64,000 nt of DNA from Fodinicola acaciae (GTDB taxonomy: Bacteria > Actinomycetota > Actinomycetes > Mycobacteriales > HKI-0501). Below, in pieces: positions 25,784-34,218 of the stretch (position 1 is the first letter of the stretch; every line of letters begins with the position of its first letter). The translations under genes were made by a program, and so were the position numbers. Under the pieces are notes generated by a model. The model did no database searches and was not told where the DNA came from. It was given only the letters and a program-made list of their open reading frames with translations. The stretch covers positions 62,001 through 126,000 of the forward strand of contig NZ_WOTN01000004.1 in assembly GCF_010993745.1 (NCBI RefSeq). Reading direction: 5' to 3'.

Positions 25784-28162
25784 TTGCCGAGTCCTTTCTA
25801 TGATCAGCCAGCTAATCCCCGATTTGCATTGGGCTCCAACCAAGTCCACGTACTGAAGATAGTGGACTTTCTGCGCTGGGTTATCAAACGCGACCATCTA
25901 TCTATCGCTGACTATTTGGACAAGATGGGACAGGAACCCTTCTTTTTGGTCGCAGCGACAGGGCTGGGCAAGACTGTGGCGGTCCCAATTCATGTTCTCA
26001 TACGTGTGATGGAGAGGGTCGGTCAACAGCCCAATCCTCAACCTCGCGTTTGGGTCGTCGAGCCGCGCATTCCGATCGCGGAAGACCAAGCACAGTTCAT
26101 GAATTCACTCTGGTTCAAGTATCTAGCGACCAAGCACGAACGGAAATTGCCGGCACTGTTTGGCAGCATCACTTCCAAAGGAAAGAAATTCCGCGACGCT
26201 CCGATACAGTTCGTGACAACCGGAATCTTCGAACTAATGGCCAGGCAAGGTGAGCTAGGCCCGGATCGCGACCGAGTCATCATTGACGAGGCTCACGTAA
26301 CCATCGAGCAAAACGCCGGTGTCGAGCTCGGCATCGCGCTGGCCAGGAAGGCCAACGTTCCAGTCGACTACATGTCCGCCACCGTCGACACCACTACACT
26401 CGCTGACGATCTCCACCTCGGTAACATCATCAAGGCCGACCAACAACGATTCGTCGTCTGGAAGCACAATCTGATTCAGCCTCTCCGCGATGCCCTGCCA
26501 CAGCTCATCAAGCTCACTCTCATCGAACCAGACACATCATCCGTCTACTTTCCACAAGCTGCCGAATACAGGCAGGCGGCGGAGGTAGTTGCTGGCGTCA
26601 CAGAAGCTGGCCGTTCACATGGCCTCCTAGCCGTCGTCAACTCGTTCGCCGGCGAACATAGTGACGTCAAGCGGCTCGCGGACATCATCGGCCAGACTGC
26701 ACCTGGCCTTCTAGTCCTCGAACTAGCCGGCGAGGTGGTGCGGGACGAACGGCGGATCGCCGAGTTCGAGCGCCGGCTTCGGGCAGCCGAAAACGCGCGA
26801 CAGAACTACGTAATCTTGGCCACAAGCGTGGTCGAGATGGGTATTACCTTTCCTACGCTCGACTTCGTAGTCACGATGGACAGCGGGTATGACCAGGAGA
26901 CGATCGGTGATCAAACGTTCCCTGTCGTAGCGCCGCTCGGCGTCAACTCGTTGCTCCAGCGGATCGGCCGCGTTGGCCGTCGTCGACCCGGCATCGCTTA
27001 CATCAGCAACGAGGTCGGCGCCCCGTATGCCGAGTTAGACGACGACGCTCTGAATCGTAATGCACTTCGATATGAGCCGATTCACTTCCCTTTGGCGGCA
27101 GCACCGCTGACGGATTTAGCCTTCTATGCCTGTAAGCAACAATGGGACGATCTTGAGCGATGGGTGGCTGACCTTGAGCTGCCATCGAAACTGCACGTGA
27201 GCGCGGACCGCATGGAATATTTGCGCGAACAGCTCGACATGCTCGAAGGCCTTGGCATTGCCAAGAACAGGCAGATCACAGCGTTCGGTGAACAAATGGA
27301 GCGCTGGGTTGGTCAAGCCGACTTGGCCTACACTGTTCAACTCCAAAAGCGCTTCAACGAGGGTGCCACCCTCCCTGAGCTGATTTTCTGGACCGTGGCA
27401 ACTGCACTCAGCACCACGCCACTTCGCACACTCCGTTCACAGCACGACTTCTTCGTTGATTACACTGGCGAGCATCGCGCGATCGCCCACGAGCTTGACG
27501 CCTGGCAAGGATTTGCGCATGAGGATATCGCGGCGTTCGGGATGATCTGTAGGGCTGCCGCCATGGCACCACAGATGCTGTTCGCCGGAGGTGGCGAGCT
27601 GGACGATTGGGACGAGCACGAGTTCCGACGCTGGTGCAACCTGTCTGGCACGGATAGCCGCAAACTCCGAAAGGCCGCGGCTGCAATCTCGGACGTGTGG
27701 AAGCTGTTTGGCAGGATCAACGGCGGCAATGAGCGATTTCCGGAGCTGCTTGGTTCGACTACGTCGACAAACGTTGCATCCTTGCCCTGGAGCACCTTGC
27801 TGATGGATCTGCCGGCCGCTGACCTCCATAGGCAGCTCATCGATCTGCCTGGAACTACGGTGGTCACGATCAGCAGAAACGACAGCGGCGTCCTGACTTG
27901 GCGAGACACGGTCCATGGTCACACCGGTCTAGTCCATCAGGACGATACACCGGTCTTCATCCAAGAAGGTGACTACACTGCCCGCCTCGTGCCAAGTCGC
28001 GACACAAAGGACGACGTAACGGCGTGGCGTCTTGCTCACCTCGGAACACTAGCGATTGAGGTTTCTGAGACGGACGGCGCAAATCCCGCATCGCCACCAA
28101 CGGAGCTGGCAGGAAAAGGTTGGGTTCAGCAAGTTCTTTACAAGCTTGGCATCAAAGGCTAG
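25784..28162 (+). CDS. DEAH-box SF2 helicase
   Basis: A 792-residue superfamily 2 helicase. Motif I AATGLGKT is near residue 59, motif II IIDEAH near 167, motif III SAT near 199, motif V ATSVVEMGI near 347 and motif VI QRIGRVGRRRPG near 391, so both RecA lobes are complete and active-looking. The remaining 400 residues have no nuclease or known accessory domain. It resembles the HrpA/viral DEAH group rather than RecQ or UvrD types. The likely start is TTG 25784 after a GGAG site. It leads a three-gene operon with a zinc-ribbon protein and an unknown protein, which I regard as an undescribed candidate defence system. Confidence 0.8.
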   Translation: MPSPFYDQPANPRFALGSNQVHVLKIVDFLRWVIKRDHLSIADYLDKMGQEPFFLVAATGLGKTVAVPIHVLIRVMERVGQQPNPQPRVWVVEPRIPIAEDQAQFMNSLWFKYLATKHERKLPALFGSITSKGKKFRDAPIQFVTTGIFELMARQGELGPDRDRVIIDEAHVTIEQNAGVELGIALARKANVPVDYMSATVDTTTLADDLHLGNIIKADQQRFVVWKHNLIQPLRDALPQLIKLTLIEPDTSSVYFPQAAEYRQAAEVVAGVTEAGRSHGLLAVVNSFAGEHSDVKRLADIIGQTAPGLLVLELAGEVVRDERRIAEFERRLRAAENARQNYVILATSVVEMGITFPTLDFVVTMDSGYDQETIGDQTFPVVAPLGVNSLLQRIGRVGRRRPGIAYISNEVGAPYAELDDDALNRNALRYEPIHFPLAAAPLTDLAFYACKQQWDDLERWVADLELPSKLHVSADRMEYLREQLDMLEGLGIAKNRQITAFGEQMERWVGQADLAYTVQLQKRFNEGATLPELIFWTVATALSTTPLRTLRSQHDFFVDYTGEHRAIAHELDAWQGFAHEDIAAFGMICRAAAMAPQMLFAGGGELDDWDEHEFRRWCNLSGTDSRKLRKAAAAISDVWKLFGRINGGNERFPELLGSTTSTNVASLPWSTLLMDLPAADLHRQLIDLPGTTVVTISRNDSGVLTWRDTVHGHTGLVHQDDTPVFIQEGDYTARLVPSRDTKDDVTAWRLAHLGTLAIEVSETDGANPASPPTELAGKGWVQQVLYKLGIKG

Positions 28163-28200
28163 TCCGTATTCGTTCTCCGGCGACAATAGGAGGAGACCAC

Positions 28201-28983
28201 GTGGAACGTCCGAGTCAGACTTACTATTGCCAGAATCTTGGCTGCCCTAACGGGCACGGCTCCCCGTTCCAGAAGGCTCCTAGTGATTGGTGGGCGCAGA
28301 AGGGGCTACCTCTACCTAGAAACTGTCCTGACTGCAAAGAGTGGAAAGACTCACAGGCTGACGAGCGGATCCGTTGCCTTCAGTGCCAGCGGACTATTCC
28401 GATCGCCGCCAACTACAAGAAAAGCTACCACAAAAGTGTAGGCAGATATTCGCCGCCCGAGAAATGCTCGTCTTGCGAGCGGGGCGTTAAACCAAGGACA
28501 GGCACCAAGCCTCGGCCTCCGAGTCGAGCGATGAAGCATAAGGCTCAGCTCGTACTCGAGCTGCCGTCGAGCCGGCCGCTCGGGGTCTATCCGTTGGAGA
28601 CCGACCTGAGTGCATATCAGCATAGGTTGAGGCACGGCGAGACGCGGCAGGAGCACATCGAACGGCACACTACCTGGTCGCCACATTCGATGGTAGACGG
28701 GAACAAGTCGCCAACGGCACTGGGAACTCAAGAGCCGTCAGTCGAGGCACTGCTGCGCTCCGCTGATATTGTGTCGCGTAGCCAAAACTCTGATCGTATT
28801 GCAGAGTATCGCGCTAAGAACGGTTACATTGTCAGAGTAACCTTGACCGACAGCGAGCAGCTTGAAGTTACCATCATAAATCATCGACAGCGCCGGAATG
28901 GCCAACATGAACTCGTGACCACCTACGACGGATACACGATCGAGAAGGTGCATAGCAAACTTCGCTCCGGCGACTGGGGATAA
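28201..28983 (+). CDS. Multi-zinc-ribbon protein of the helicase operon
   Basis: A 260-residue protein. The first about 95 residues hold several Cys pairs (CQNLGC, CPDC, CLQC, CSSC) that can form two zinc ribbons. A basic linker (VKPRTGTKPRPPSRAMKHK) follows, and the C-terminal 70 residues form a small alpha/beta domain (RIAEYRAKNGYIVRVTLTDS, then EQLEVTIINHRQRRNG). The GTG start at 28201 has a strong GGAGGAG site. It begins 38 bases after the helicase gene. The zinc ribbons suggest nucleic-acid or protein recognition on behalf of the helicase. No known family. Confidence 0.65.
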   Translation: MERPSQTYYCQNLGCPNGHGSPFQKAPSDWWAQKGLPLPRNCPDCKEWKDSQADERIRCLQCQRTIPIAANYKKSYHKSVGRYSPPEKCSSCERGVKPRTGTKPRPPSRAMKHKAQLVLELPSSRPLGVYPLETDLSAYQHRLRHGETRQEHIERHTTWSPHSMVDGNKSPTALGTQEPSVEALLRSADIVSRSQNSDRIAEYRAKNGYIVRVTLTDSEQLEVTIINHRQRRNGQHELVTTYDGYTIEKVHSKLRSGDWG

Positions 28984-29026
28984 CATGCGCCTTGCATGAT
29001 ATAATCAGTTAGGATTATGACTAGCT

Positions 29027-29953
29027 ATGAGTAGACGTGAAAACGATCCGCTGGTCAGATGGAAGGCAGCTAACACGCCAGACCAAGCGACGCGGACCTT
29101 AATTACAATGTGGCTTGAGGCCGCAGTTGCACCAGAGTATGCCCTACAGATTGAGGAAGCTTATAGCGACTGGCTGACACATCGCACAGGGGAGCCGCCG
29201 GACCTTGTTGCCTGTGCAGCGTGGTATGGACTGACACGGCTGATGCTCCATGAATTTGATGTTCCACCAATTGCCGTCCCGGCGTTGGAATCTCCGTCCT
29301 GGCGCGACGCCGGGTATCACATGACCATCGACGATTTTGAGGACCGTTTGGCCGGTGTGGCCGGCGGTTTCCTTGAGCTGTGTGGCAACGATCCACAGCT
29401 ATGCACGAGTGTTATCAGCCGGCAACTAATCAGCAAACTAGTCGAGCTAGATGAGCTGGCCGATCGGCCCGTGGAGAATACCTACACGAGTGGCGGATAC
29501 ACGCCGACCAACTTCGAGGCCAACCTGCGGGATGAGCTCTCTAGGGCTGGAGTCTCAGGGCAGGACTTTGAAGATGCTCTCGTCGAAGGGCTCGAAGACG
29601 GCGACGACTCTGCCGAACAAGACGTGTTTGATAGGCCTTTCGCTCTTCGTGAACAGCTTGAATGTTTCGCCTGGGCCATGGAGAAATTCCGCATCTTTGC
29701 AATAAGCGAACACAACGAAGAGTTGCGGTTGCCTAGTCAGGCGGTTTACGACGCGCTGATGCAGATCGACCTCAACAATCTGCACAAAAGTCTGATTGAT
29801 ATCGACCCGAAGCTCCGACGCATCTGGCAACATCTCGCGAGCCATGACTACTTCAAACTGAATTCGGTTACCGCTCCGGCGCGCTTCTGGTGGCGACATT
29901 GGGTGCAGCGTCGCCCTTCAGGACCGCAAAGGAAGCGTCAGAGCACTCGATAG
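29027..29953 (+). CDS. Hypothetical third protein of the helicase operon
   Basis: A 308-residue soluble, acidic, helical protein (ITMWLEAAVAPEYALQIEEA near residue 27; LRDELSRAGVSGQDFEDALV near 168) with a basic Arg/Pro tail. No motif recognised. It is 43 bases after the zinc-ribbon gene. A TATAAT hexamer at 29000-29005 in the gap may add an internal promoter. Position suggests it works with the helicase and the zinc-ribbon protein. Confidence 0.55.
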   Translation: MSRRENDPLVRWKAANTPDQATRTLITMWLEAAVAPEYALQIEEAYSDWLTHRTGEPPDLVACAAWYGLTRLMLHEFDVPPIAVPALESPSWRDAGYHMTIDDFEDRLAGVAGGFLELCGNDPQLCTSVISRQLISKLVELDELADRPVENTYTSGGYTPTNFEANLRDELSRAGVSGQDFEDALVEGLEDGDDSAEQDVFDRPFALREQLECFAWAMEKFRIFAISEHNEELRLPSQAVYDALMQIDLNNLHKSLIDIDPKLRRIWQHLASHDYFKLNSVTAPARFWWRHWVQRRPSGPQRKRQSTR

Positions 29954-30217
29954 AATTCGACCAACGAAAGCCGCACAGCCTCGGCAAACCGCCTCCAGCC
30001 ATCGGGCAGTCAGTCTGGCCGTGCCGGCAGCTGTGGCTGCCGTCGTGGTGGCCGTCCTGGGGGCAACAGCCCCTTTAGGACAGCTATGTGGTAATACGGC
30101 TATCCCAATTTACCCGTGCGCTCCCGAACTGGATGAGCGGACGGGCGACTGAGCGACAATGCAGGTACGGCAAAATCCACACCAGATGTTCGGTGTGTCC
30201 AGCGAGGAGGTCGCGAG
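29954..30217. other. Spacer with the left junction of the bldG segment
   Basis: Sequence character changes here from AT-richer element DNA to GC-rich DNA. A frame at 30,020-30,150 encodes a hydrophobic stretch (AVAAVVVAVLGATAPLGQL) but has no ribosome binding site; it may be a remnant. The 3' part is the leader of the bldG-like gene, with a GAGGAGG site at 30204-30210. Confidence 0.35.
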
Positions 30218-30556
30218 GTGGAGTTGAAGCTAGCTACCCGGTCGGAAGGAGCACGCACCATCGTCGAGGTCGGTGGGGAGATCGACGTCTATACCGCCCC
30301 GCGGCTGCGGGAGAAGCTGATCGAGCTGGTCGGCGCCGGCAACACGCACATCGTGGTGGACATGGAGCGGGTCGAGTTCCTCGACTCGACCGGTCTGGGC
30401 GTGTTGGCTGGCGCGCTCAAGCGGGTCAATGCGCAGAACGGGTCGTTGCGGCTGGTGTGCACCCAGGACCGGATCCTGAAGATCTTCCGGATCACCGGCC
30501 TGGAGAAGGTGTTCCCGATCTTCGCCACAGTGACCGAAGCGGTGGCCGCCGACTAG
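30218..30556 (+). CDS. bldG: Anti-sigma factor antagonist, BldG-like STAS protein
   Basis: A 112-residue single-domain STAS protein very close to the BldG family of actinobacteria. The phosphorylatable Ser lies in [17 protein letters not shown] (near residue 57), preceded by [15 protein letters not shown] and followed by [14 protein letters not shown]. BldG-type proteins bind an anti-sigma factor when unphosphorylated and so release a stress or developmental sigma factor. The GTG start has GAGGAGG 7 nt upstream. The gene is intact, but its usual partner, the anti-sigma factor gene directly downstream, is truncated. Its codon use is that of the chromosome, unlike the genes on both sides. Confidence 0.9.
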   Translation: MELKLATRSEGARTIVEVGGEIDVYTAPRLREKLIELVGAGNTHIVVDMERVEFLDSTGLGVLAGALKRVNAQNGSLRLVCTQDRILKIFRITGLEKVFPIFATVTEAVAAD

Positions 30557-30559
30557 CTG

Positions 30560-30733
30560 ATGGCCACCGTTCGCCTGGAGATCTCACCCACCCCCGCGCA
30601 CGTACGCACCGCCCGGCTGGTCGCCGCAACTCTCCATACATCGTCTAATGAGGGTCTTCTTGTGATTCTGAAACTAAAACCGGTACCAAGACCACCCTCG
30701 CGAAAATGTCGAGGTGAGATCATACTTCGGTGA
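30560..30733 (+). pseudogene. 5' fragment of the anti-sigma factor gene downstream of bldG
   Basis: The first 25 codons (MATVRLEISPTPAHVRTARL, then VAATL) are the characteristic beginning of the RsbW-like anti-sigma kinases encoded after bldG in actinobacteria. At about 30,634 the chromosomal sequence stops and AT-richer unrelated DNA continues the frame for 32 codons to TGA. The ATPase domain is missing entirely. The 3' end overlaps the end of the RyR-like gene on the other strand. Confidence 0.8.
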
Positions 30734-31007
30734 GCGCATCGGCAACCACGGGCAGATATCGCTGTACCTGCTCTCGGTCGCTCTCCTTCTCCTGGTCGGA
30801 CAGCTCGGCGTAGGACATGTTCATCTGCGTAGTCCAACGCTCGACGAGTTCAGCAGGAATGATGAGGGAGCCGTCGTTAGCCCGCTCGCACTGCGAGTGT
30901 AGGTAGCGTTGCCAGTGTGACCACCGCTCGTGTTCGATCGCAGCCAACCGTTCCAGCAGGCTGGTGCTGTTGAGGACGCTGACGAGTCTTTCCGATGAGC
31001 CGGGCAA
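30720..31007 (-). CDS. Small RyR-domain-like protein of the Thoeris operon
   Basis: A 95-residue protein with the pattern of prokaryotic RyR-like domains: IEHERWSHWQRYLHSQ near residue 23, a middle W, and MSYAELSDQEKESDREQVQR near residue 63. RyR-like domains have been proposed to sense nucleotide-derived signals in conflict systems. The likely TTG start at 31007 is directly after the caspase stop codon (31009), so the two are one transcription unit. The published two-gene type IV Thoeris does not require it. Its role here (ligand buffer, second sensor or effector partner) is inference. Confidence 0.55.
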   Translation of the reverse strand: MPGSSERLVSVLNSTSLLERLAAIEHERWSHWQRYLHSQCERANDGSLIIPAELVERWTTQMNMSYAELSDQEKESDREQVQRYLPVVADALTEV

Positions 31008-31008
31008 A

Positions 31009-32001
31009 CTAGATTCGCCCTTTCTTCACAAGATTCCAATAATGCTGACCAAGTACCGTCAGCTCACATGACCTGCTCTCCATCGCAGCATGCCACATGT
31101 GAGGAGCGCCGACGGGACGAACGAGGTTTACGCTAACATACTTCTGCAACACCTTGAACGTAGCATTATTTGCCGGGTCGGGTGGCAGGATTGATTTATC
31201 CTTAAGCTGATCGGAGTTACGCTCCGGCTCATAGGAAGGGTCGAGGTGAAAGTCGTAGTCAGCGGTGGGAAAATGGTTGATTAGAGCTTGCAGGTCGCCG
31301 AGCAGAATTGGCGGCTCGGCCTTTCGAAGAGATACGAAAGTTTTTACGTTCGTCTTGAATACAGGACGCTGCGCCCATGGGCCGAGTGACTGATCGATAT
31401 GTGCATATACACTTCCGGGCGTTATGTCTCCAACAAGATTTGCCGCTGCTCCATTGAGTGCATCGATGAACAAGCTCGTGAAGACACCGGACGTACCGTC
31501 CAGCGTCTCAAAGGCTGACTGGTCGGCGGTTGAGGCGGTGAGGATAGTAAGTCCATCGGAAAGTACAGCTAGTTGAGGTGTCACAGCGTTGTTAGCTGCG
31601 GCACCGCTGTGACAGCTATCCAAGATGACGATCTTGTTTTTCGCCCTAGAAGAGTTGGCCATCTTCATTACATCATCCAGGGCCAGTCCGTCGTCACCCG
31701 TCTCGGAGTCGCTTGCGCAAAGATAGCCGCCTGTATCCTCAATATAACCGTGGCCCGCAAAGTAAAAGAGGGCCACATCTGAGTCATCGGCGAAGAGCTC
31801 TCTAACAGAGTCCTTGAGGTGCCGTTTCTGCACTTGCAGTGGGAAGCTTGCCCCGGTAAGTACCTGTGGATTAGCGAAGTTCAAGGTGCCATCCGCATGG
31901 CGTTCCAGAACGGCCTTTACCGCGTTCGCGTCGTTGACACAGCCCCTGAGGCTTCTGAGGTTCGCGTAGTAGTCAATTCCGACGATCAGTGCTTTCCGCA
32001 T
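31009..32001 (-). CDS. Caspase-like protease (type IV Thoeris effector)
   Basis: A 330-residue protein with a C14 caspase-like domain in residues 1-220: the start [12 protein letters not shown], catalytic His84 in FYFAGHGY and Cys130 in VILDSCHSG, so the dyad is complete. The remaining about 110 residues end in [17 protein letters not shown]...[18 protein letters not shown], a C-terminal domain likely to sense the signal. In type IV Thoeris a TIR enzyme makes N7-cADPR, which activates such a protease to degrade cell proteins and stop phage growth. It is separated from the TIR gene upstream by 6 bases, with an AGGAAG site. Confidence 0.88.
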   Translation of the reverse strand: MRKALIVGIDYYANLRSLRGCVNDANAVKAVLERHADGTLNFANPQVLTGASFPLQVQKRHLKDSVRELFADDSDVALFYFAGHGYIEDTGGYLCASDSETGDDGLALDDVMKMANSSRAKNKIVILDSCHSGAAANNAVTPQLAVLSDGLTILTASTADQSAFETLDGTSGVFTSLFIDALNGAAANLVGDITPGSVYAHIDQSLGPWAQRPVFKTNVKTFVSLRKAEPPILLGDLQALINHFPTADYDFHLDPSYEPERNSDQLKDKSILPPDPANNATFKVLQKYVSVNLVRPVGAPHMWHAAMESRSCELTVLGQHYWNLVKKGRI

Positions 32002-32007
32002 AGCTTC

Positions 32008-32379
32008 CTACAAAGAGTCGATGAAGTTGCTTATGTTGACATCGGTCCACGGGTAGATCGAGATGCCGACAATATTCGTACGGTCGTCCTTGTAGGCCCA
32101 GATGCCGCGGATCGGTTTGCCTTCATCCTTCGCGCACTGGATCTCCCATTTCTGCCCGTTGGAGGTGAGGGAATTCTTGCTGACGAGGACGATCACACCG
32201 TCCGACCGTCGGATCCGGGTACGGACACGATCCTTCCATGCGGTGTCGTAAGGCTCCTTCACCGACATGTCAACGAACTCGAACGGCGCCCGCGGATGCA
32301 GGGACTGGCCTTTGAGAAAATCTCGCTGACGCTCATCTTCGATAGCAAACGCCACGAAGATCACTTTCTTGTCTGACAC
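32008..32379 (-). CDS. TIR-domain protein 1, ThsB-like
   Basis: A 123-residue single TIR domain of the ThsB/DUF1863 type. It opens VIFVAFAIEDERQRDFL, contains RVRTRIRRSDGVIVLVSKNS and carries the predicted catalytic Glu79 in KWEIQCAKDEGKP. Such proteins detect phage and cleave NAD+ to a cyclic ADP-ribose signal. The GTG start has an AAGGGGA site. It is directly followed by the caspase-like gene, forming the core TIR-caspase pair. Confidence 0.85.
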   Translation of the reverse strand: MSDKKVIFVAFAIEDERQRDFLKGQSLHPRAPFEFVDMSVKEPYDTAWKDRVRTRIRRSDGVIVLVSKNSLTSNGQKWEIQCAKDEGKPIRGIWAYKDDRTNIVGISIYPWTDVNISNFIDSL

Positions 32380-32659
32380 TTCGTCCCCTTTGACTTTTTG
32401 CGGGTTGTTGATCCCCGGCGTGGGAGTGACGACTGACCTCTCGTCAGCATCTGCCCGGCCGTGGCGGGGAGCCTAGCTGTGGCAATCGTTCGCAACTGGC
32501 GAGCTTGCATTACTGCACCCGAACGGATGATCTGGTATCAACGATTCGTGGAGACCAACGCGAAGTAACGCGCGTTCAGCACGATCGGGACTACCATTTG
32601 AAATGACAGCCGACCAATCGCTTGCCCTGGCCGTCGGTAGCCACGCTGCAAGCGCGGGA

Positions 32660-33040
32660 TCAGGACAGACGGTCGATAAAGCTCGCAATATTTGACCACT
32701 TCCACAGCCGACAGGGTGCGGAGCCCATTACAGCAGGCTTCGTGCGGTATCCGTCATCTAGCCAGATTCCTAGAAGCGGCTTGCCCTCCTCGGCAGCGCA
32801 TTTGATCTCCCGCAGCTGGCCGCTCGCCCTCGGCGTACTGCGGCTAATGAGAGCGATCACTCCGTGAGAGCGGCGGATTCTGGTCCGCACACGGGTTTTC
32901 CATGCCGAGGCGTACGGTTGCTTCACAGCCATATCTGTGAACTCAAACGGCGTCTTGGGATGAACTCTCATGCCCGTGAAGAGATTTCTCCGTGCCTCAT
33001 CTTCCTTTGCAAACGCGATAAAGACAGTCTTCCTTGACAT
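32660..33040 (-). CDS. TIR-domain protein 2, ThsB-like
   Basis: A 126-residue TIR protein similar to TIR 1 throughout (TVFIAFAKEDEARRNLF; RVRTRIRRSHGVIALISRST; Glu78 in LREIKCAAEEGKP). The loops after the first strand and the C-terminal part differ most, where ThsB-type proteins recognise phage components. It is 280 bases upstream of TIR 1, so it may have its own transcript. Start ATG 33040 is chosen from an AAGGAAG site. Two TIR sensors feeding one effector is known from type I Thoeris. Confidence 0.82.
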   Translation of the reverse strand: MSRKTVFIAFAKEDEARRNLFTGMRVHPKTPFEFTDMAVKQPYASAWKTRVRTRIRRSHGVIALISRSTPRASGQLREIKCAAEEGKPLLGIWLDDGYRTKPAVMGSAPCRLWKWSNIASFIDRLS

Positions 33041-33105
33041 TGCTTCCTTCAACTCTCTTATGGATCGTCGTCGCTAGACGTGACGCGGCTTCCATCGCTA
33101 TGCAA

Positions 33106-33792
33106 TCAAGATCCATCGGGATCTTTAACGTACGTAACCATTAACGAGACGATCCTACGCGCGCTGATTACCGCCCCACTGACGCTGCCACATTTCTCGA
33201 CTACAGCATCTCCTGGCGCGCGGTACTTGATGTCGCCGATGAGCGTGAGGTCCCGATCAGGCAGATCCTCCGACGATCTGGTCCAACTGTCGAGATAGCC
33301 GGAAATGAAACTCCCATCATCGAGGTTGCAGCCGACATGTACGTATGCGTCTGGCTGACCAACGAAGATCTTGGTCCAGGCCGAAAAGAATGGTTCGTCG
33401 GCGCGCTCACCCAGGACAGCTCTCACCGCCCTTAATGCGCGGATTGATCGCGAGGTCCAAGGCAGCGCGGCGACTGAGGTCATCACCGTGGCGCCGACGA
33501 CAAGCAAGGCGCATGTCAGGATGATCTGCCGGTAGTTGACCTGAAAGTATGGCTCAGGTTGACGCACCAACGCGTCGAAATCGATCCTCCATATCGATAC
33601 CAGAGTCGAGACGGCGATGAAGAGGGCCACCGCGGCGGCCTCGGAGACGATGCTGACGAACGCGATCGAGATGGTCTCTCGAAAGATCGAGTGGCGCCGG
33701 TCCGGTGCCACGCGTTCACGAATAAGTGTGTAGGTGAAACCCGGCACCAGAAGCACTACAAACAGAACGAGGCCCACCAGGGTCGTTGGCAC
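33106..33792 (-). CDS. DUF6338 membrane protein
   Basis: A 228-residue protein with three hydrophobic helices (residues about 3-22, 43-65 and 86-107) and a C-terminal soluble domain (VGCNLDDGSFISGYLDSWTR, then SSEDLPDRDLTLIG) that matches DUF6338. Family members are frequent in actinobacterial accessory regions; no function is established. The GTG start has a GGAG site. It sits 65 bases upstream of the TIR 2 gene and 38 bases after the polyproline gene, all on the minus strand. Confidence 0.7.
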   Translation of the reverse strand: MPTTLVGLVLFVVLLVPGFTYTLIRERVAPDRRHSIFRETISIAFVSIVSEAAAVALFIAVSTLVSIWRIDFDALVRQPEPYFQVNYRQIILTCALLVVGATVMTSVAALPWTSRSIRALRAVRAVLGERADEPFFSAWTKIFVGQPDAYVHVGCNLDDGSFISGYLDSWTRSSEDLPDRDLTLIGDIKYRAPGDAVVEKCGSVSGAVISARRIVSLMVTYVKDPDGS

Positions 33793-33829
33793 GGCAACTC
33801 CGTCTTAAGCCGACTTGATTGGTGACGTC

Positions 33830-33973
33830 TTAGCTCTTCTTTGGCGGTGGTGGCGGAGGCGGAGGCTGAGTGGCGACCGTCGGCTGCCTTCGTCGTGGCG
33901 CGTTTTGCTGACCACCACGCTTCTCACCATCTCGCGGTGGCGGTGGCGGGGGCGGGGGTGTGCGGTTGATCAT
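33830..33973 (-). CDS. 47-residue polyproline protein
   Basis: A very short protein with two runs of eight prolines, at residues 6-13 and near the C-terminus, joined by a basic Gln/Arg linker and ending KKS. ATG 33973 has a GAGGGAG site 8 nt upstream, so it is probably real. Runs of eight prolines need EF-P for translation. It is the first gene before DUF6338 and could be a ligand for a small beta-barrel domain, but that is a guess. Confidence 0.55.
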   Translation of the reverse strand: MINRTPPPPPPPPRDGEKRGGQQNAPRRRQPTVATQPPPPPPPPKKS

Positions 33974-34103
33974 TGTTGTCTCCCTCGAATTCACGCTCCA
34001 ACAGACCCGGGTTCTGCGTACGCGGGTGTCGGCGCCTCGCACCCCGGTCGGCTGAGTCCGGCCCTCGATCCAGTAGTTGTACGGACGGCACCCTACCGAA
34101 CGT

Positions 34104-34190
34104 TGTCCGTGTAGTCGGCAGCGACACGCCGTCAACTACACGGACACTCCTCGACACGCATCCGTTGATACCTGTCCGTGTCGTTGACAA
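34104..34190. promoter_or_regulatory. Operator array between polyproline gene and XRE gene
   Basis: Three copies of a TGTCCGTGT core: TGTCCGTGTAGT at 34104-34115, its exact inverse ACTACACGGACA at 34135-34146, and TGTCCGTGT again at 34173-34181. The last is followed by GTTGACAAC, which contains a TTGACA -35-like hexamer. This looks like a repressor-binding array, probably for the XRE protein encoded at 34,219, that could control both directions. Confidence 0.65.
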
Positions 34191-34218
34191 CCTCTGCACT
34201 AGCCCGCAAGATCGGGGC

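Noticed and set aside
25784-28162. This helicase as the chromosomal helicase of the helicase/secretion neighbourhood
   Set aside because: Its motifs (GLGKT, DEAH, QRIGRVGRR) and low GC differ from that DECH-type family, and it is in an operon with element genes.
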